Source: Humulus lupulus (Eukaryota; Streptophyta; Magnoliopsida; Rosales; Cannabaceae). Taken from it: a stretch of 64,000 bases of DNA. The notes under the pieces were generated by a model. That model saw only the letters and a program-made list of their open reading frames with translations. It did no database searches and had not been told where the DNA came from. A program made the translations under genes and the position numbers. Location of the stretch: the NCBI RefSeq assembly GCF_963169125.1, contig NC_084794.1, positions 224,437,409 to 224,501,408 on the forward strand. The letters run 5' to 3'. This document shows, piece after piece, positions 44,511 to 56,457 of this stretch; positions within the stretch are counted from its first letter, which is position 1, and every line of letters begins with the position of its first letter.

Positions 44511-45818
44511 AGTAACAGTTTTGTATTTCAAATATACCAAATCTTCAAAAAAAAAAAAATTAGATGGATATATTTTTAATTTATTTTAGCTTATTTTTTG
44601 CTCTGTTTTCATTTTGAAACCCTCGCTACCTCTCTCCATCATTGTTTATCAGTCAATTTGTCCTCGACTCTTTCTTAGCCAACCTTTCAACATTTCTCTC
44701 TTATTTTTGTTTAATTTTTTATATCCTCATTTGTCAATTTCCATCTTTGACTATTCACCATCAAACTCTCACTACTCACCATTTTGGTTTGTTTGGTGTT
44801 CGAACCATCTGTTTTCAAGTATTTAGGTTTTCCTTAAAATGGCTATCATATCATCAGGGTTTGCTTCACCTTCTTTGAAAAAACCTCCTTTGTTGTTGCC
44901 CCCATTATATTAACATAGGAAATAACCTTGTTCTAGTTAGCTTGTATTGATCTCTTAGAGACATAACTGTGTATATATTTATATATATATATTGATATAT
45001 GTTAATTAAAACTGATTTTGGAAGGTAGTGTGGTGGACTTGGACTTATACAGAACTTGCCATATCACTTGAACATCTTCATAAGATGACATGTCATTAGT
45101 TCATCATTCCGATCCGTCACTTTGCCTTCGTTTTTTGCATATGCCATTATGTGCTCAAAGAAGTAATGTTGATGTATATATATATATATAGTGGATGATT
45201 TATGTACTTGAGTGAGGTCTTGGGGATTCATTTTTTGAGGTTATTCTTTGGTATAGTAGTTTTAGGATTTTTGTAAATGATAAAGAAATCAATACTATAG
45301 AGGAGATTAAGAAAGAACCTTTTGATCTTATAGAGTTTGGATTTTGAAAGTATAATATTGGAAATGGGGTATAGGGATATGAACTTTTGTGTGAGGTTTG
45401 GTTAAGACAGTGACATGAAAGAAAAACTAATGAAATGAGTTTCAATATGAAAGCAATTGTTTCTGTTTTATGCTAATATGCAGGTTTTGTAACAATCTAT
45501 TATAGTTTTTTAAAGTATGATTACAGTTTTATGTAATGTAAGAATACTTTACAATTTTATTATAAGTTCTGTTATTTTTTAGTTCTCTAACGATCGAACG
45601 ATCTTGCTATTTTTACAAATCTGTTACAATTTCTTAATGTTAGATTTTTCAGTTTTATGATAATGTAATGTTTCATCACTGATTTGATATTTTTTTAGGC
45701 TATTGACTATTTTATCAAACTTGAAGAACACTATAAAGTTAGGGTGATTTTTCATTGAGGTTTTAAAAATATTGAGGCTATTAAAGATAAATTGACTGAC
45801 TCCCAAAAAAGTTTTGTT
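44511..45818. other. AT-rich stretch without recognisable gene
   Basis: No coding sequence I can support. It has a T/C-rich part (44590-44830), a TA-rich microsatellite near 44975-45000 and at 45177-45190, and simple AT-rich DNA up to the MITE. An ATG at 44838 opens a 24-codon Ser/Pro/Leu-rich peptide, too short to call. Confidence 0.4.
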
Positions 45819-46380
45819 TAAGGGTGTTCATCAAAAATCCCAACTCACACAAACCTCTCACACCGCACCAACTCACACAAAACTAAGTAGTTTTAAACCC
45901 TTTGCGGTGTAGTGTGGATTGTATTTATTTCCAAATCATGTGGTGCGGTGCCATGCGCAGCTTAAAATCTTATAATTACAGGAAAAAACCCGCCACATCG
46001 CATTGTATAAATATATTTTTTTTCATTTTTACTATTTAATTTTGATTTTAAACTTTTTTTTGTTCAAACTTTGGTTATCTTGTTTAACTTGAAACTTAAA
46101 AATTTAATTGTGTTGTTGAAACGTGAAACTGATGTTGTATTGTTAAAGTTTAGTGATGTATTGTTTATATTTAATTGTGGTCATTAATGTTGAACTTGAA
46201 TGTTTCTAAATTATTTGGTGTTACTTGTAAACCGCCCACACTGCATTGCACTACACTGCATATTGTGGTGTGATGTCGTTTAAGGTCATGCATAGAGCAG
46301 TTGCAGTTTGGAAAATGACTTAAATACATATGCGGTGCGATCCAATAAAATAGCAAACTACCGCGCTTCGAGCACCCTTA
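45819..46380. mobile_element. hAT-type MITE, 562 bp
   Basis: Terminal inverted repeats TAAGGGTGTTC at the left and GAGCACCCTTA at the right (10 of 11 positions pair). A perfect 8-bp duplication GTTTTGTT flanks it at 45811-45818 and 46381-46388; 8 bp is the hAT signature. The subterminal parts carry repeats such as CACACAAACC, CCGCACC and GCGGTGYG, typical of such elements. It encodes no protein, so movement would need a hAT transposase in trans. Confidence 0.9.
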
Positions 46381-46388
46381 GTTTTGTT

Positions 46389-46988
46389 AGTAAAACCTGT
46401 TTTGGACATTTTCGCAATATTAACCCCTTTGTCAATCAAGCTAAATTGCTAGACCATTTTTTTGTTGCATGTAAAAGGTTCTCGTGGGTTTATAACTTAA
46501 GTTTATATTTTGGATTTCTATATTATGCTATCTATCTGTGAAAGGTTGTTACAAGTTTGTTAATTGTTATTTTGGATTTACCTTATTTTTTATTTTTGTA
46601 AAAGTTTGTTACAAGCTTGTTAACTGTTATGTGTTATTTTGTTATTGGAATATTCGTTTCCAATACTTATATAATTATAATATTATATTCTATTTTTTAA
46701 TATAAATTTTGGTGACAAGTCTGTAAATGTATAAATAATTAGTAATTATATGGTTTTTTTTTATGGATAGGAGTCTTTTTGTATCTTTTGCTTACGATAT
46801 CATAAATATATATGAAATTATAATGTTTTATAATTAAATTTGGTTACGTTTACGTAACAAATATGGATAAAAATTTATAATATTGTTATGATAAATTAAT
46901 GATAAACATTCTAAATAAATTATAATAATTTAAAAAAAATAGAAACAAGTATAATTTTTGTAAAACATGAAAAAAATACTAATAAAAT
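46389..46988. other. AT-rich stretch, nothing recognised
   Basis: A partial duplication TTACAAGYTTGTTAAYTGTTAT occurs at about 46550 and 46610. No gene or element boundary seen before the TGTAACGCCCC at 46989. Confidence 0.4.
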
Positions 46989-49900
46989 TGTAACGCCCCA
47001 ATTTTCTGAGACGTTACTTAGGGAGTCTGTTTAAAATAATAAACAATAAATACTTTATAACGCTAAAAAAAAAATTATTTCAAATTTAAAGAGACGATGA
47101 GATCTCATTATTTAAAAGTAAAAATGCTGGACGCTAGGTTTAATAACAACAACATAAAGAAAATAACTATTCAAGTCCGAAAATTTAAAACATGACATTC
47201 ATTTCTAAAAAAAAACATAAAATAAGTGGAGCCCAGCCTCTAATATGTCTTGTCCTTTCCTTGAGCCCACACCACTCATTGTTTTGCTTTGCTTTTACCT
47301 GCACACAAAGTATCCGTAAGCTAACGCCCAGTAAGAAAAGCTATTTACGACGTAACTCCCCAAACTAGAAAATAAAAAATAAACATATCATAAACTTAAT
47401 AATCATCGTGCGATACATAAGCACCATATCACACTAACATAATATGTGTTACACTCATACACATAAATACTAACAGGTCATGTTGATTGGACATGAAATG
47501 TAATCTGCCTTGCATGCGCTGTACTCACACTCGGCAATCCCACGGTGGCACCTAGTCTAGCTTGCGCTGTACTCACACTCGGTCGTTCCCTCGAGACATC
47601 GTTGCCCTGCCTGCGCTGTACTCACACTCGGCAGTTCCGTGGTGGCATCCTATTATCCTGAGTTATACACACCCAAGATAATTCCCGCAAGTGCTATACT
47701 CACACAAGCAGCTAGAATCTAGTAGCATGCCCACTCTATCATCTAAGCATGTCTACTAACTAAAATCCCTAGCACTATCCTCATGCTAGTCAATGTAATG
47801 CAACAATTCAGGTCACAAATATAATTACATAATTAACAAATAAGAAAACAATGTTGTACGCATAATGTACACCCTGTGCACAGATGTCCACTCTTCTTAC
47901 CTTCAGCAGTGAATTGTCCACTGACGTGTCCCAAAACACTTGTTGTGTCACATCGACGACCGCTGGCTCCTAGACGTCCAATTACATAACAACAATTCAG
48001 GGAAAATAAAAATAGGCGTTAGGGTTTTATTTCGAAACCCTAATTATTTAACATGCATGACACGTAAATTAAAATCATTTTCCACAAAGGTTCAAACCTT
48101 TATATCACATGCACAAACAATGATGTTTCTAACATATCACATGAATTCATATAAGTATTTTTTATGTGAAAATTACTAAAATACCCTTTAATATTATAAT
48201 TACATTAAAGACTCAATAATTTTCTAAAAATTATCATATAACAACAAAATTTAATAAACAACTTTTTCAAAACCCTAAATAATCAACAAAGACTCATATT
48301 AGACCAGAAAAATAATTTTTAACATTTATAAATTATTTTTCCTCAATTTCCCAAATAATTTAAATAATTCAAAATAATTATACAGCCTGCCCAAAATTCA
48401 AACTAAGAATATATAACTGTTCAAAAAGCCTAAATAAACTTATAAAAATTATTTTAGAATTTTCTGGACAATAAAACTATTTTTCTTAATTGATTTAATA
48501 GAAAAATCAATTAATTCAAGCAAAATACATAACAATTTAAAAATAAAATCTAACTATACAGACGGGTTTCTATACCATACAGTAACACATAAAAATTATC
48601 TAGGGTTCAGAACAGTAACATTAATATTTTTCATATTTAAAATATAGAATAGGCCAAATAAATAATAGAAATTACATAAATGATAAAAATTAGAAATAAA
48701 ATTACAGAAACCCTTAGAATCTTATTTCAAACATATACAAAAATTCTCAAAAAATTTAGAATATCTTAAATAATTTTTCCACATTTATTTTCTTAAATCA
48801 CATATTTAAAAGCAAATAATTGCAGAAAATGATCAAATACGATCAAAACTTAAATCTAAACGTACAAAACAATTATAAATCATAGAGAAATCATTCAAAA
48901 ATAAACTCATATTTTTCTGAACAATAAAAATATTTTTCATAATTAATCTCTACTTAAATTTAAATAAATCATAGTAATTCAAAGAAGAATTAGAAAAATA
49001 TCAAAATAGTTGGAAAATGCTCTAAAATTAATGTACTAATTTTTAGGATTCAAAAAACAAAGAAAAAACCTCCATAAATACCCAGATTGGGTTCGGCGGA
49101 GCCTCACCGGAATCTTCTACTTTTTCGTCGCCGGCGAGATTCTAACTCCTCTTTCCACTAGTTTTTGGCACTCCAAACTAGTTGGAATTTGTTTCCAAAG
49201 ATCCCAGCACCTCAAATAACCCTTGAAGCTCAAGAAAACCGACCCATGATGGCCGGATCATGCTTGTTTTCCATGTCGCCGGTGTACTGCCAAAAATGGT
49301 GGTCAAAATACAAAATTTTGTTTTAGAGCTTTTTGATCCGTTTCTTTAGGTCCAAAATACTTCTTAGGGTCCCTCTAAGCTTTCTAAACACTTCAAACAA
49401 ATCTGGAACTTCTCATGTTCCCTTAGATCCAAAATTATTCAAGAACACCCACTTTAATGGTGAAAATTTGTGATTTTTGAAAACGACATTTCTAGCCCCT
49501 TTTGTCATGTCAAAAACGTTCCTTAGATCATAGGAAAGATATTTCAAACACTCAAAACCACCCAGAAATTTCCTAGAGCTCTCAAAACCGAAATCTCTCT
49601 TTCTCTCTCTACAAAATTCAAGAACGTCTATTTTCTTCCACTAGTGCGACTCTCCCTCTCTTCCCACGATTTTGAACTGTTGAGAGGGCATCTAAATGGT
49701 GCTTAAACAAAAATGAAACGAAGGCTTAACCACTTGGTTTTTATTGACCGATTCTTTGCCTATGGTTAAGGAATTTCTTTTAAAATTAAATAAAAGAAAT
49801 TGTGATCTTATTATAATTGATTTAAATTTTGAATTTAATCAGTTAATTGCATTTAAAATCATATTCTAATGTCATTTAAATGCCCCTCAACTAAATTCAA

Positions 49901-50350
49901 ATATAGGGACATGATGGTCATTTCATAATTACATGCAATTACCATTATTTAATCCATTTAAATAATAATGCAATAAACCGTATAATAAAATAAAATGAAT
50001 TCATATCATGTTATTAATATTATTATGCTCAAAATAATAATAACATTCACAACATAAATAAATAAATAAATAATTAAATTAACCCACTTAATTAATTATT
50101 TATTAGGCATTATGCACATGCCGAGATTTAAATCTCATTACAGGTTCTCAAGCATAAGAAATCGAGAATCTTTGTTATCATTAGAATCCATGCCTATCTA
50201 AACCCATAAATATGTAAAATGACAAAATACTCTCAGTGGAAAAATTATAAAATGACCCTTTCGAGAAAACATATATTATAAAAATATATATTTTATTATC
50301 AGAAAAGCATTATAAAACTAAAAATAGAAAATAAAGTGCTGATCACATTG
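46989..50350 (-). repeat. Tekay-like LTR, probably solo, right end unclear
   Basis: Begins TGTAACGCCCC and contains, in minus orientation, the TTTGCTTTTACCTGCACAC...GTAAGCTAACGCCCAGTAAG segment that is analogous to 14610-14680 of element C. No gag or pol. ATTACA at 50142 is one possible end, but sequence such as AAAATGACCCTTT (50253) still looks LTR-like, so the end may be near 50350. Flanks give no target duplication with either choice. It holds a 49-bp tandem array at 47515-47660. Confidence 0.6.
47515..47660. repeat. 49-bp tandem array in the 46989 LTR
   Basis: TGCGCTGTACTCACACTCGG starts at 47515, 47563 and 47612, each followed by a diverged 28-bp remainder with NNTTCCNYGG-like sequence; a fourth, weak copy (AGTGCTATACTCACAC) is at about 47690. 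Confidence 0.85.
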
Positions 50351-50776
50351 GGGATCACCTCCCATGAGTTCAAGATAACAAAAACCTTGCCCGAAGCCAC
50401 AAATGCATCAAGAACATGACCAATTTTATTATGATTTTTATTGAACTAGAAAATAAGGAAATTTAAAGCAGTGAATTTGTTTCAAAAGACCAAAAAGACA
50501 TGGAGTTAGATTAAAAAAAAATAACAACATACACTTAGATAGGAAGATAGCTTGTACTCACTCGAGGTATTAAATTCTACAGAAAAATCTTCGCGATTTG
50601 TCACCCAAAAGCATTTTCTAGCATATGGCCTTAGGTTGGAGAGCATGTCCTTTATCCTTTTTAGGCCCGTTACCCTAATCTTGTAGAAATAGAAGAACTC
50701 TATATGCTCAGTGCAGACTTGAGGGTGTAGAAAAACTCGAAGTCCTTTGGAGTCATCGTATCATACATTTCCTTGT
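50351..50776. other. Spacer, nothing recognised
   Basis: About 430 bp without convincing ORF or repeat structure. Short mixed AT-rich DNA ending in CATTTCCTTGT before the LTR fragment. Confidence 0.4.
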
Positions 50777-51132
50777 TGTTACACCCAGTTTTCGAGACCA
50801 GAAATTATGACCTCGAAAGCTGGACTCGTCAAGTATGAGCTCGAGATATATAAAACACATGTTTAAGGTCAAACCTCCGAGGCAAGATGGCAATCTCGAA
50901 GACATGTAACCTCGAGATTCTTTCCAGGCTCGAAAGGCATAGCACCGGGATACATCCGTTACCGAGTGCCTTCAGATCGAATAGTCCGAGCTTAAAGAGT
51001 GCAGGCTCGAATCATGACAGCCTCGATAGAATTTATCTGCTCCGAGGAGGTCTTGGAATAAGATGGCCAGTTCGTAACCTGTCTGTAAACCTTGACTGAT
51101 GCGATGTTGATTGCTGATCTCGGAGATTTGAT
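50777..51132 (+). repeat. Truncated Tat LTR, 5' part
   Basis: TGTTACACCCAG, then GAAATTATGACCTCGAAAGC and CTGGACTCGT, resembles the start of the element E LTR read on its sense strand (TGTTACACCTAG...GAATTACGA...CTAGGCTCGTTAGG). It is full of CTCGA/TCGAG words. It ends at the CACTA terminus at 51133 after 356 bp; the rest of the LTR is not seen. Confidence 0.6.
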
Positions 51133-53334
51133 CACTACTACAAAAACACATTTTTAGGACACTTTTTTAAGGCACTCACCTAGATGCAAGTCCTAAAAAC
51201 AACTCCTGGACTTTTTAAGACTCGCATTGCGAGTCCTAAAAACTTATGTGTGTCCTAAAAGTTACTATTACAAAAACTAGCTTTTAAGACATTTTTTTAG
51301 GACACTCAGTGAAAGTCCTTAAAAAATATATTTTTGGACTTGCAATAATTGTCCTAATTATTGATGTGAGTCCTAAACGACTGAAAAAATTTAAGTTAGT
51401 AGAGACTTTTAAGGCACACTTTGAGTATCCTAAAAGAGTATTGATAATAATAATAATAAATAAATAAATAAAGGTTAACTAGTAAAAAATTAAAAGCCCA
51501 TCCCGTTTCCTTATACACTAAATACCCTACCTCACATCTCTAACTCTCTCAGCTGCACAAAGCCTAACCCTCACACTTTGTCTCCATTATCTTCCTCTCT
51601 CTCTCTCTCGTGCACGAAGCCTAACCTTTCCCTCTCACTCTCTCACTGAACGGCAAGATCTTGAAAACCAGGCGATGGGTGGAGTCTCAGAAACTAGGCG
51701 ATAAGCGGGGTCTCCTCTCTCTCTCTGGCTGTACCACGGTTCTCCTTTGCTACTCTTTCTTCTTGGGACACTCACAATGACATGTAATGCAATAACTTAC
51801 CTACTTAGTTTAGAGCTATTGTTTCTGATTTACTTTACGTTATACTAAATTTCATTTTTGGGACTGATTCATGGAGATGACCCAATTGCTAAATATGATT
51901 TGATTGTATTAGTATTTCCATGAATGGTTATCATTTATTGTTGAATTTATTTTTCAGGGAACTTAAGTTTCATGAAGTGAACAATTCTATAGTAGAAGCT
52001 ACTGTTTAGAATCATTATGAAATAATGTTCATTCAAATTTAATGTCAAGTCATAACTACCTCTATTATATACGCATTGTTTTATGACTTAGTGTTTTTCT
52101 TTTTGTTCATTATAATTGTTTTGGCAGTGCAGAAATGAAGGACCCAATCATTTTTTAAGCGGGTAAGCTTAATCTTTTACTTTTCTGCCTTCTTGTCCAA
52201 TTCGATATGTTGGTATATGGTATATGGCATTTGTTTAAACTATATGGTGCTGAAACTCTTTATTTCAAAGTTATGAAAAAAAAATCTCTAACTATTTGTT
52301 CTTTACTTTATTATGGTGGCATGGGATCATCTTTGTCAATTTGTTTGTGTGTGTTCTTTATGTTAACCATTTTTTGCCTACTCTTTAAATTTGTAGTGTA
52401 TAACATTTTGAATTTGATGCTTCTGGTTTGCTTGGCAATACTTCTATTTCTTGCATGTGTATACACTTGTTGAATTTGTTTAATTTTTGGTCTCTTGAAA
52501 CTTTTAGTGAGCAAAGAAAGTTGCTTTTGTTTCTTCTTTATATCTCTTACCAAATTAATTTCTTTATTCATATTTTTCTTTTCTAACTCATATTTATTAT
52601 ACTGTCGGGTAGTTGATATGAGCACATGTTTGGATAAAGTTTTGTGTATGTAATTTTAATCTAATAGAATCAATATATATATGTAATTCTTCTGTCACGT
52701 GATTAAAATAATGCATGGCATTTATAATAGATATGATTCTTTTATAATAGATAACATTATGGTAAAGTATATATTTTGATTTTGTATCTGAATTTTATTC
52801 ATTGTTGAAGCTTTATTTGACCCGAAGGATTATTGTGAAAAGAAGTACTAATTTGTGTCTTGAATTTGTTTGATGAAAGGTACCTCTGAGATAAAATTAT
52901 ATTTAATTGATGATCTTGTATAGTTTTAGATGTATTTAAGTATTATTGTTTGATTTAATTATTGATCATCTTTTTAGTATAGAAGATGGCACATAACCTG
53001 TTTGATAATAAATGTGCTCATATAATTTTTTAATTTTATAGTATTGGTTTTTATTGAATAAATGCTGATTGCTAGGTGATAACTCTTGAATAAAGAGTTA
53101 TTTGTCATACTTTTAAGCTTATGATAAACAAAAAAAGAATCAGCTGAGTGATACTTTTTAATGGTTTCATCTCATTTTATTATCCATTTTTTGGTCTTAT
53201 CTTATCCTTTAATCTTTTTTGAAATATCTGAACATTTAATAGCACTTAGAGAGTTTTTACATGGTGCTCTCTGAAGAAAGCAAGAAAAGCAAACAGATTT
53301 TTATTAGGTGTTGCTTGTGATAAAATATAGGGAT
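51133..53334. mobile_element. CACTA (En/Spm-type) DNA transposon, left end and interior
   Basis: CACTACTACAAAAACACA at 51133 is a classic plant CACTA terminus. The next 300 bp are packed with subterminal motifs in both orientations: TTTTTAGGACAC, GAGTCCTAAAAA, GTGTCCTAAAAG, AAGTCCTTAAAA. GAT (50130 plus 1000, that is 51130-51132) would be the 3-bp target duplication. A second ACTATTACAAAAACTAGC at 51267 resembles the terminus again. No transposase is visible to 53334, and no right end is found; the Athila element F may have inserted into it. Confidence 0.65.
51480..51780 (+). other. Pyrimidine-rich, gene-leader-like segment inside the CACTA element
   Basis: CT-rich with two copies of CACRAAGCCTAAC (51556 and 51614) and CTCTCTCTCT runs, like a plant 5' untranslated region, then a GTAATGC-like boundary and T-rich, intron-like DNA. 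TTTTTCAG before 51958 and a short block ending in GTAAGC at 52164 could be exon borders. CACTA elements often capture gene pieces; no protein can be named here. Confidence 0.3.
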
Positions 53335-54581
53335 TGTTGAAGATAGGAGCTTTTGCTGCAGCATTTTTTTAGCAAAAGAAGGAGGAATCAGCAGCTCAAA
53401 AAGGAGGTCATGTGGCATCATTTATCCAGCTGTAAAGGAGTCTGACGTGGCAGTGTGGAAAAAGATATTAAATCAGCAGTTATTTTAGTAAGTGGGCCAC
53501 GTGTGAGAGAAAGAAGGAGGGCAAAATAGAGAAATTAAAAGAAGGAAAAAGGAGAGGGTTGTACCCTAGCTAATTAAGGAAGGAGCAGCCTCCATTTTTG
53601 ACAAGACTTGAGCCAGAAGGTTACTGTAGAAAACCAAAGAGAATATCAGATAAAAAAATGCCAGGAAGAAATAGAAGAGAGGTTCAAGAAAGGAGTCCAA
53701 CCAAAGAAACTAAAGCATCATTTTGGATTTGTTTTTCTCTTCTTTCTAAACTCTATTGTATTAATTTCTGAGTTGGATTTTATCTGAATATTATGGGCTG
53801 TTTTGATTATGAATTAATGTATATGAAATCAGCCATGAACTAATTTCTTGGTGGCTTGAATTGTTGATGAACCCTATGTTATTATCTATCCATTTCTTGC
53901 ACTTTATTTTAGTAAAATCTCCCTTGATCATTCAAGTGTGCTTAAATTGATTTCTTGTTGTTGTTTGGCCAGCAATGGCAAGTTATTTTAATTATATTTA
54001 ATGCTGGAAAGGTTGAATGTAATAGGAAAAGCTTGAATGACACAAGTCATAATCTAGGTTAGGTTATGTGAGTAATTAATATAGGGATATGTTAATTACC
54101 TTGTGTAACATATGAGAAGTGAACTGTGATTGCATTCTTAAATCTGATTTTTGCATAGGAATATGTTTAATTAGGTAGAAGAATTACGGTCATAAGATTT
54201 GGGAAAGTTTTATGCGTGTTAAATGAACTTTTTGTTATCCTGGGAGTTTTGCTAAAAAAATGCTGCAGCAATACGTTCGCAATGTGTTCAGGAAAAATAA
54301 TATAGGGGGATTCAATGATTCAAGTCCATTTTAAAATTTATATATTTCTCTCAAGAATCTTGTTCAGTTTACTTTGAGTAATTTTACTTTCTTTTTATTG
54401 GGTTAAATTGGAAAATCAAAGACATTCAAATTGTTCACTAGTGTAATTGTTTAGTAATTAATTTTTGCATTGAGTTTTAATTTGCAATCCCTGTGGAGAC
54501 GATCTTGAATACTTACTACTTTATTACTTGTTTTGTGACTGTGTACACTTGCACATTTTAATTGAATCAATTTTCACAACA
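53335..54581 (+). repeat. Element F 5' LTR (Athila), start estimated
   Basis: The end is firm: CACAACA at 54581, then a short spacer and the PBS. The start TGTTGAAGATAGG at 53335 is a best guess giving 1247 bp, in the Athila range. The first part has two ACGT-core boxes: TGACGTGGCA (53443-53452) and GCCACGTGTG (53496-53505). No second copy lies in the window to confirm the start. Confidence 0.6.
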
Positions 54582-54587
54582 AGTTTT

Positions 54588-54606
54588 TGGCGCCGTTGCC
54601 GGGGAT
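54588..54606 (+). other. Element F primer binding site, tRNA-Asp type
   Basis: TGGCGCCGTTGCCGGGGAT is complementary to the 3' end of plant tRNA-Asp and is the standard Athila PBS. It sits 6 bp after the LTR end. Confidence 0.9.
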
Positions 54607-54723
54607 TGAAATTAGAATTTCTTGTAAAATCAATTACTTGCAATTTATTTTTAATTTTTTTCTGTTTCTTTGTTGAGCTGACTTTGTTTGCTTGCTCTTG
54701 TGTTTTCTTAGGTGATTTACTAT

Positions 54724-56454
54724 ATGAACGAGCAAGAAGACATTGAACTAGCTCCTATTGACCCCGAGATTGAAAGAACAATTAGAAGAAGACTAAGGGA
54801 ACAACGGGCTCAAAATCGCCTTAATATGGCTGAAGAGGTTGAAGGAGTTGAGGGTGCTAATAATTTCACTAATACAATTGCTATGGCTGATGATAGAGAG
54901 AGAGCCATAAGGGAGTACGCTGCCCCCATGTTTAATGAGTTAAACCCGGGCATTGTTAGGCCTGAAATTCAAGCACCCCAATTTGAGTTAAAGCCCGTGA
55001 TGTTCCAAATGTTGCAAATAGTGGGTCAATTTAGTGGGCTGCCTACTGAGGATCCTCACCTTCATCTTCGTTCATTTTTGGAGGTGAGTGACTCCTTCAA
55101 GCTACAAGGAGTGACTGATGAGGCCCTAAGGTTGAAATTGTTCCCTTTCTCTTTGCGGGATCGAGCTAGAGCTTGGCTCAACACTCTTCCTCCCGACTCG
55201 GTGACTACATGGAATGAGTTGGCTGAAAAATTCCTGATGAAGTACTTTCCCCCTACCAAAAATGCCAAGTTTCGCAATGAAATCATGTCATTTCAGCAGC
55301 TGGAAGATGAATCATTCTGTGAAGCGTGGGAGAGATTCAAGGAATTATTGAGAAAGTGCCCACACCACGGGATCCCACATTGTATACAAATGGAGACTTT
55401 CTACAATGGGCTCAATTCTTCCACTCGTATGGTGTTAGACGCCTCAGCCAATGGGGCTATTCTCTCTAAGTCCTACAATGAAGCCTATGAGATTTTGGAG
55501 AGGATAGCTAGCAACAATTATCAATGGTCCAATGTTAGAGCCTCAACAAGTTGAAAAGTGGCTGGTTTACTTGAAGTTGATGCATTGACAGCTTTGACAG
55601 CTCAAGTTTCTTCAATGACTAACCTTCTCAAGAATATGAGTTTGGGGGGAATGGTACAGCCAGCTGCTATGGGCCAAGTGGCAGATGTTTCTTGTGTTTA
55701 TTGTGGAGATGGGCACACATTTGACCGCTGTCCATCAAATCCTGCATCAGTTTGTTACTTGGGGAATCAAAATGTGAGCCGTAACAACCCATATTCGAAC
55801 TCTTACAATCCGGGTTGGAGGAACCATCCGAACTTCTCATGGGGGGGTCAAGTAGCTAGTTCAAGCGGAGCACCCATGCAAAACAAGCCTACATATCCAC
55901 CGGGGTTTTCTCAACATCAACAACAAAGAGCTCAACCATTTCATCCTCAAGTGTCTCAATCAAGCTCTTTGGAGAGTTTAATGAAGGAATATATGGCCAA
56001 GAACGATGTTGTAATTCAGAGTCAAGCGGCATCCTTGAGGAATCTAGAAACTCAGCTGGGGCAGCTTGCTAATGAGCTAAGGAATAGACCACAAGGCACT
56101 TTGCCTAGTGATACAGAAAATCCAAGAGAAGATGGCAAGGAACATTGCAAGGCGGTTACCTTGAGAAGTGGCAAAAATGTGGAATTGACTGAGGATAATT
56201 GTACTAGAAACAGCGAGCCCACTTCAATCCAAAGTAGTGTGGACAAAGGAGACAAAGATGTGAAATCAAAAAAATTAAATGCTGATCCTGAAGCAATTGC
56301 TGCAGCAATTCCTCCGCAAAATGCTACAGGAGAGCCTACAAGCAAGCCACCTCCACCATTTCCTCAGTGCTTTCAAAAGCAGCAGCAAGACAGCCAATTC
56401 CGGAAATTTTTAGATGTTTTGAAGCAACTTCGCATCAATATACCGTTGGTGTAA
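54724..56454 (+). pseudogene. gag: Element F gag, near intact
   Basis: ATG 54724 (MNEQEDIELAPIDPEIER), preceded by TTTTCTTAG that looks like a splice acceptor. The gag core spans codons about 80-250: GQFSGLPTEDPHLHLRSFLE, FPFSLRDRARAWLNTLPP, FLMKYFPPTKNAKFRNEI, and ETFYNGLN. A CCHC-like motif reads CVYCGDGHTFDRC (about 55694-55732). Stops are TGA at 55552 (probably from CGA, Arg) and TAA at 56452 (LV*ALEQMPNYVKFLKDIL, where Glu is usual). The frame continues into the protease. Confidence 0.85.
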
Positions 56455-56457
56455 GCT

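Noticed and set aside
44838..44912. 24-codon peptide starting MAIISSGFASPSLKK, transit-peptide-like
   Set aside because: Too short, ends at once, no exon continuation with clear splice sites.
47515..47660. Spaced direct repeats that could be mistaken for a CRISPR array
   Set aside because: Only three diverged units inside a plant LTR, spacers are homologous to one another, and no cas genes are possible in this context.
52207..52473. 88-codon very hydrophobic ORF
   Set aside because: T-rich DNA gives Leu/Phe/Ile/Cys codons by composition; no family and no promoter or partner exon.
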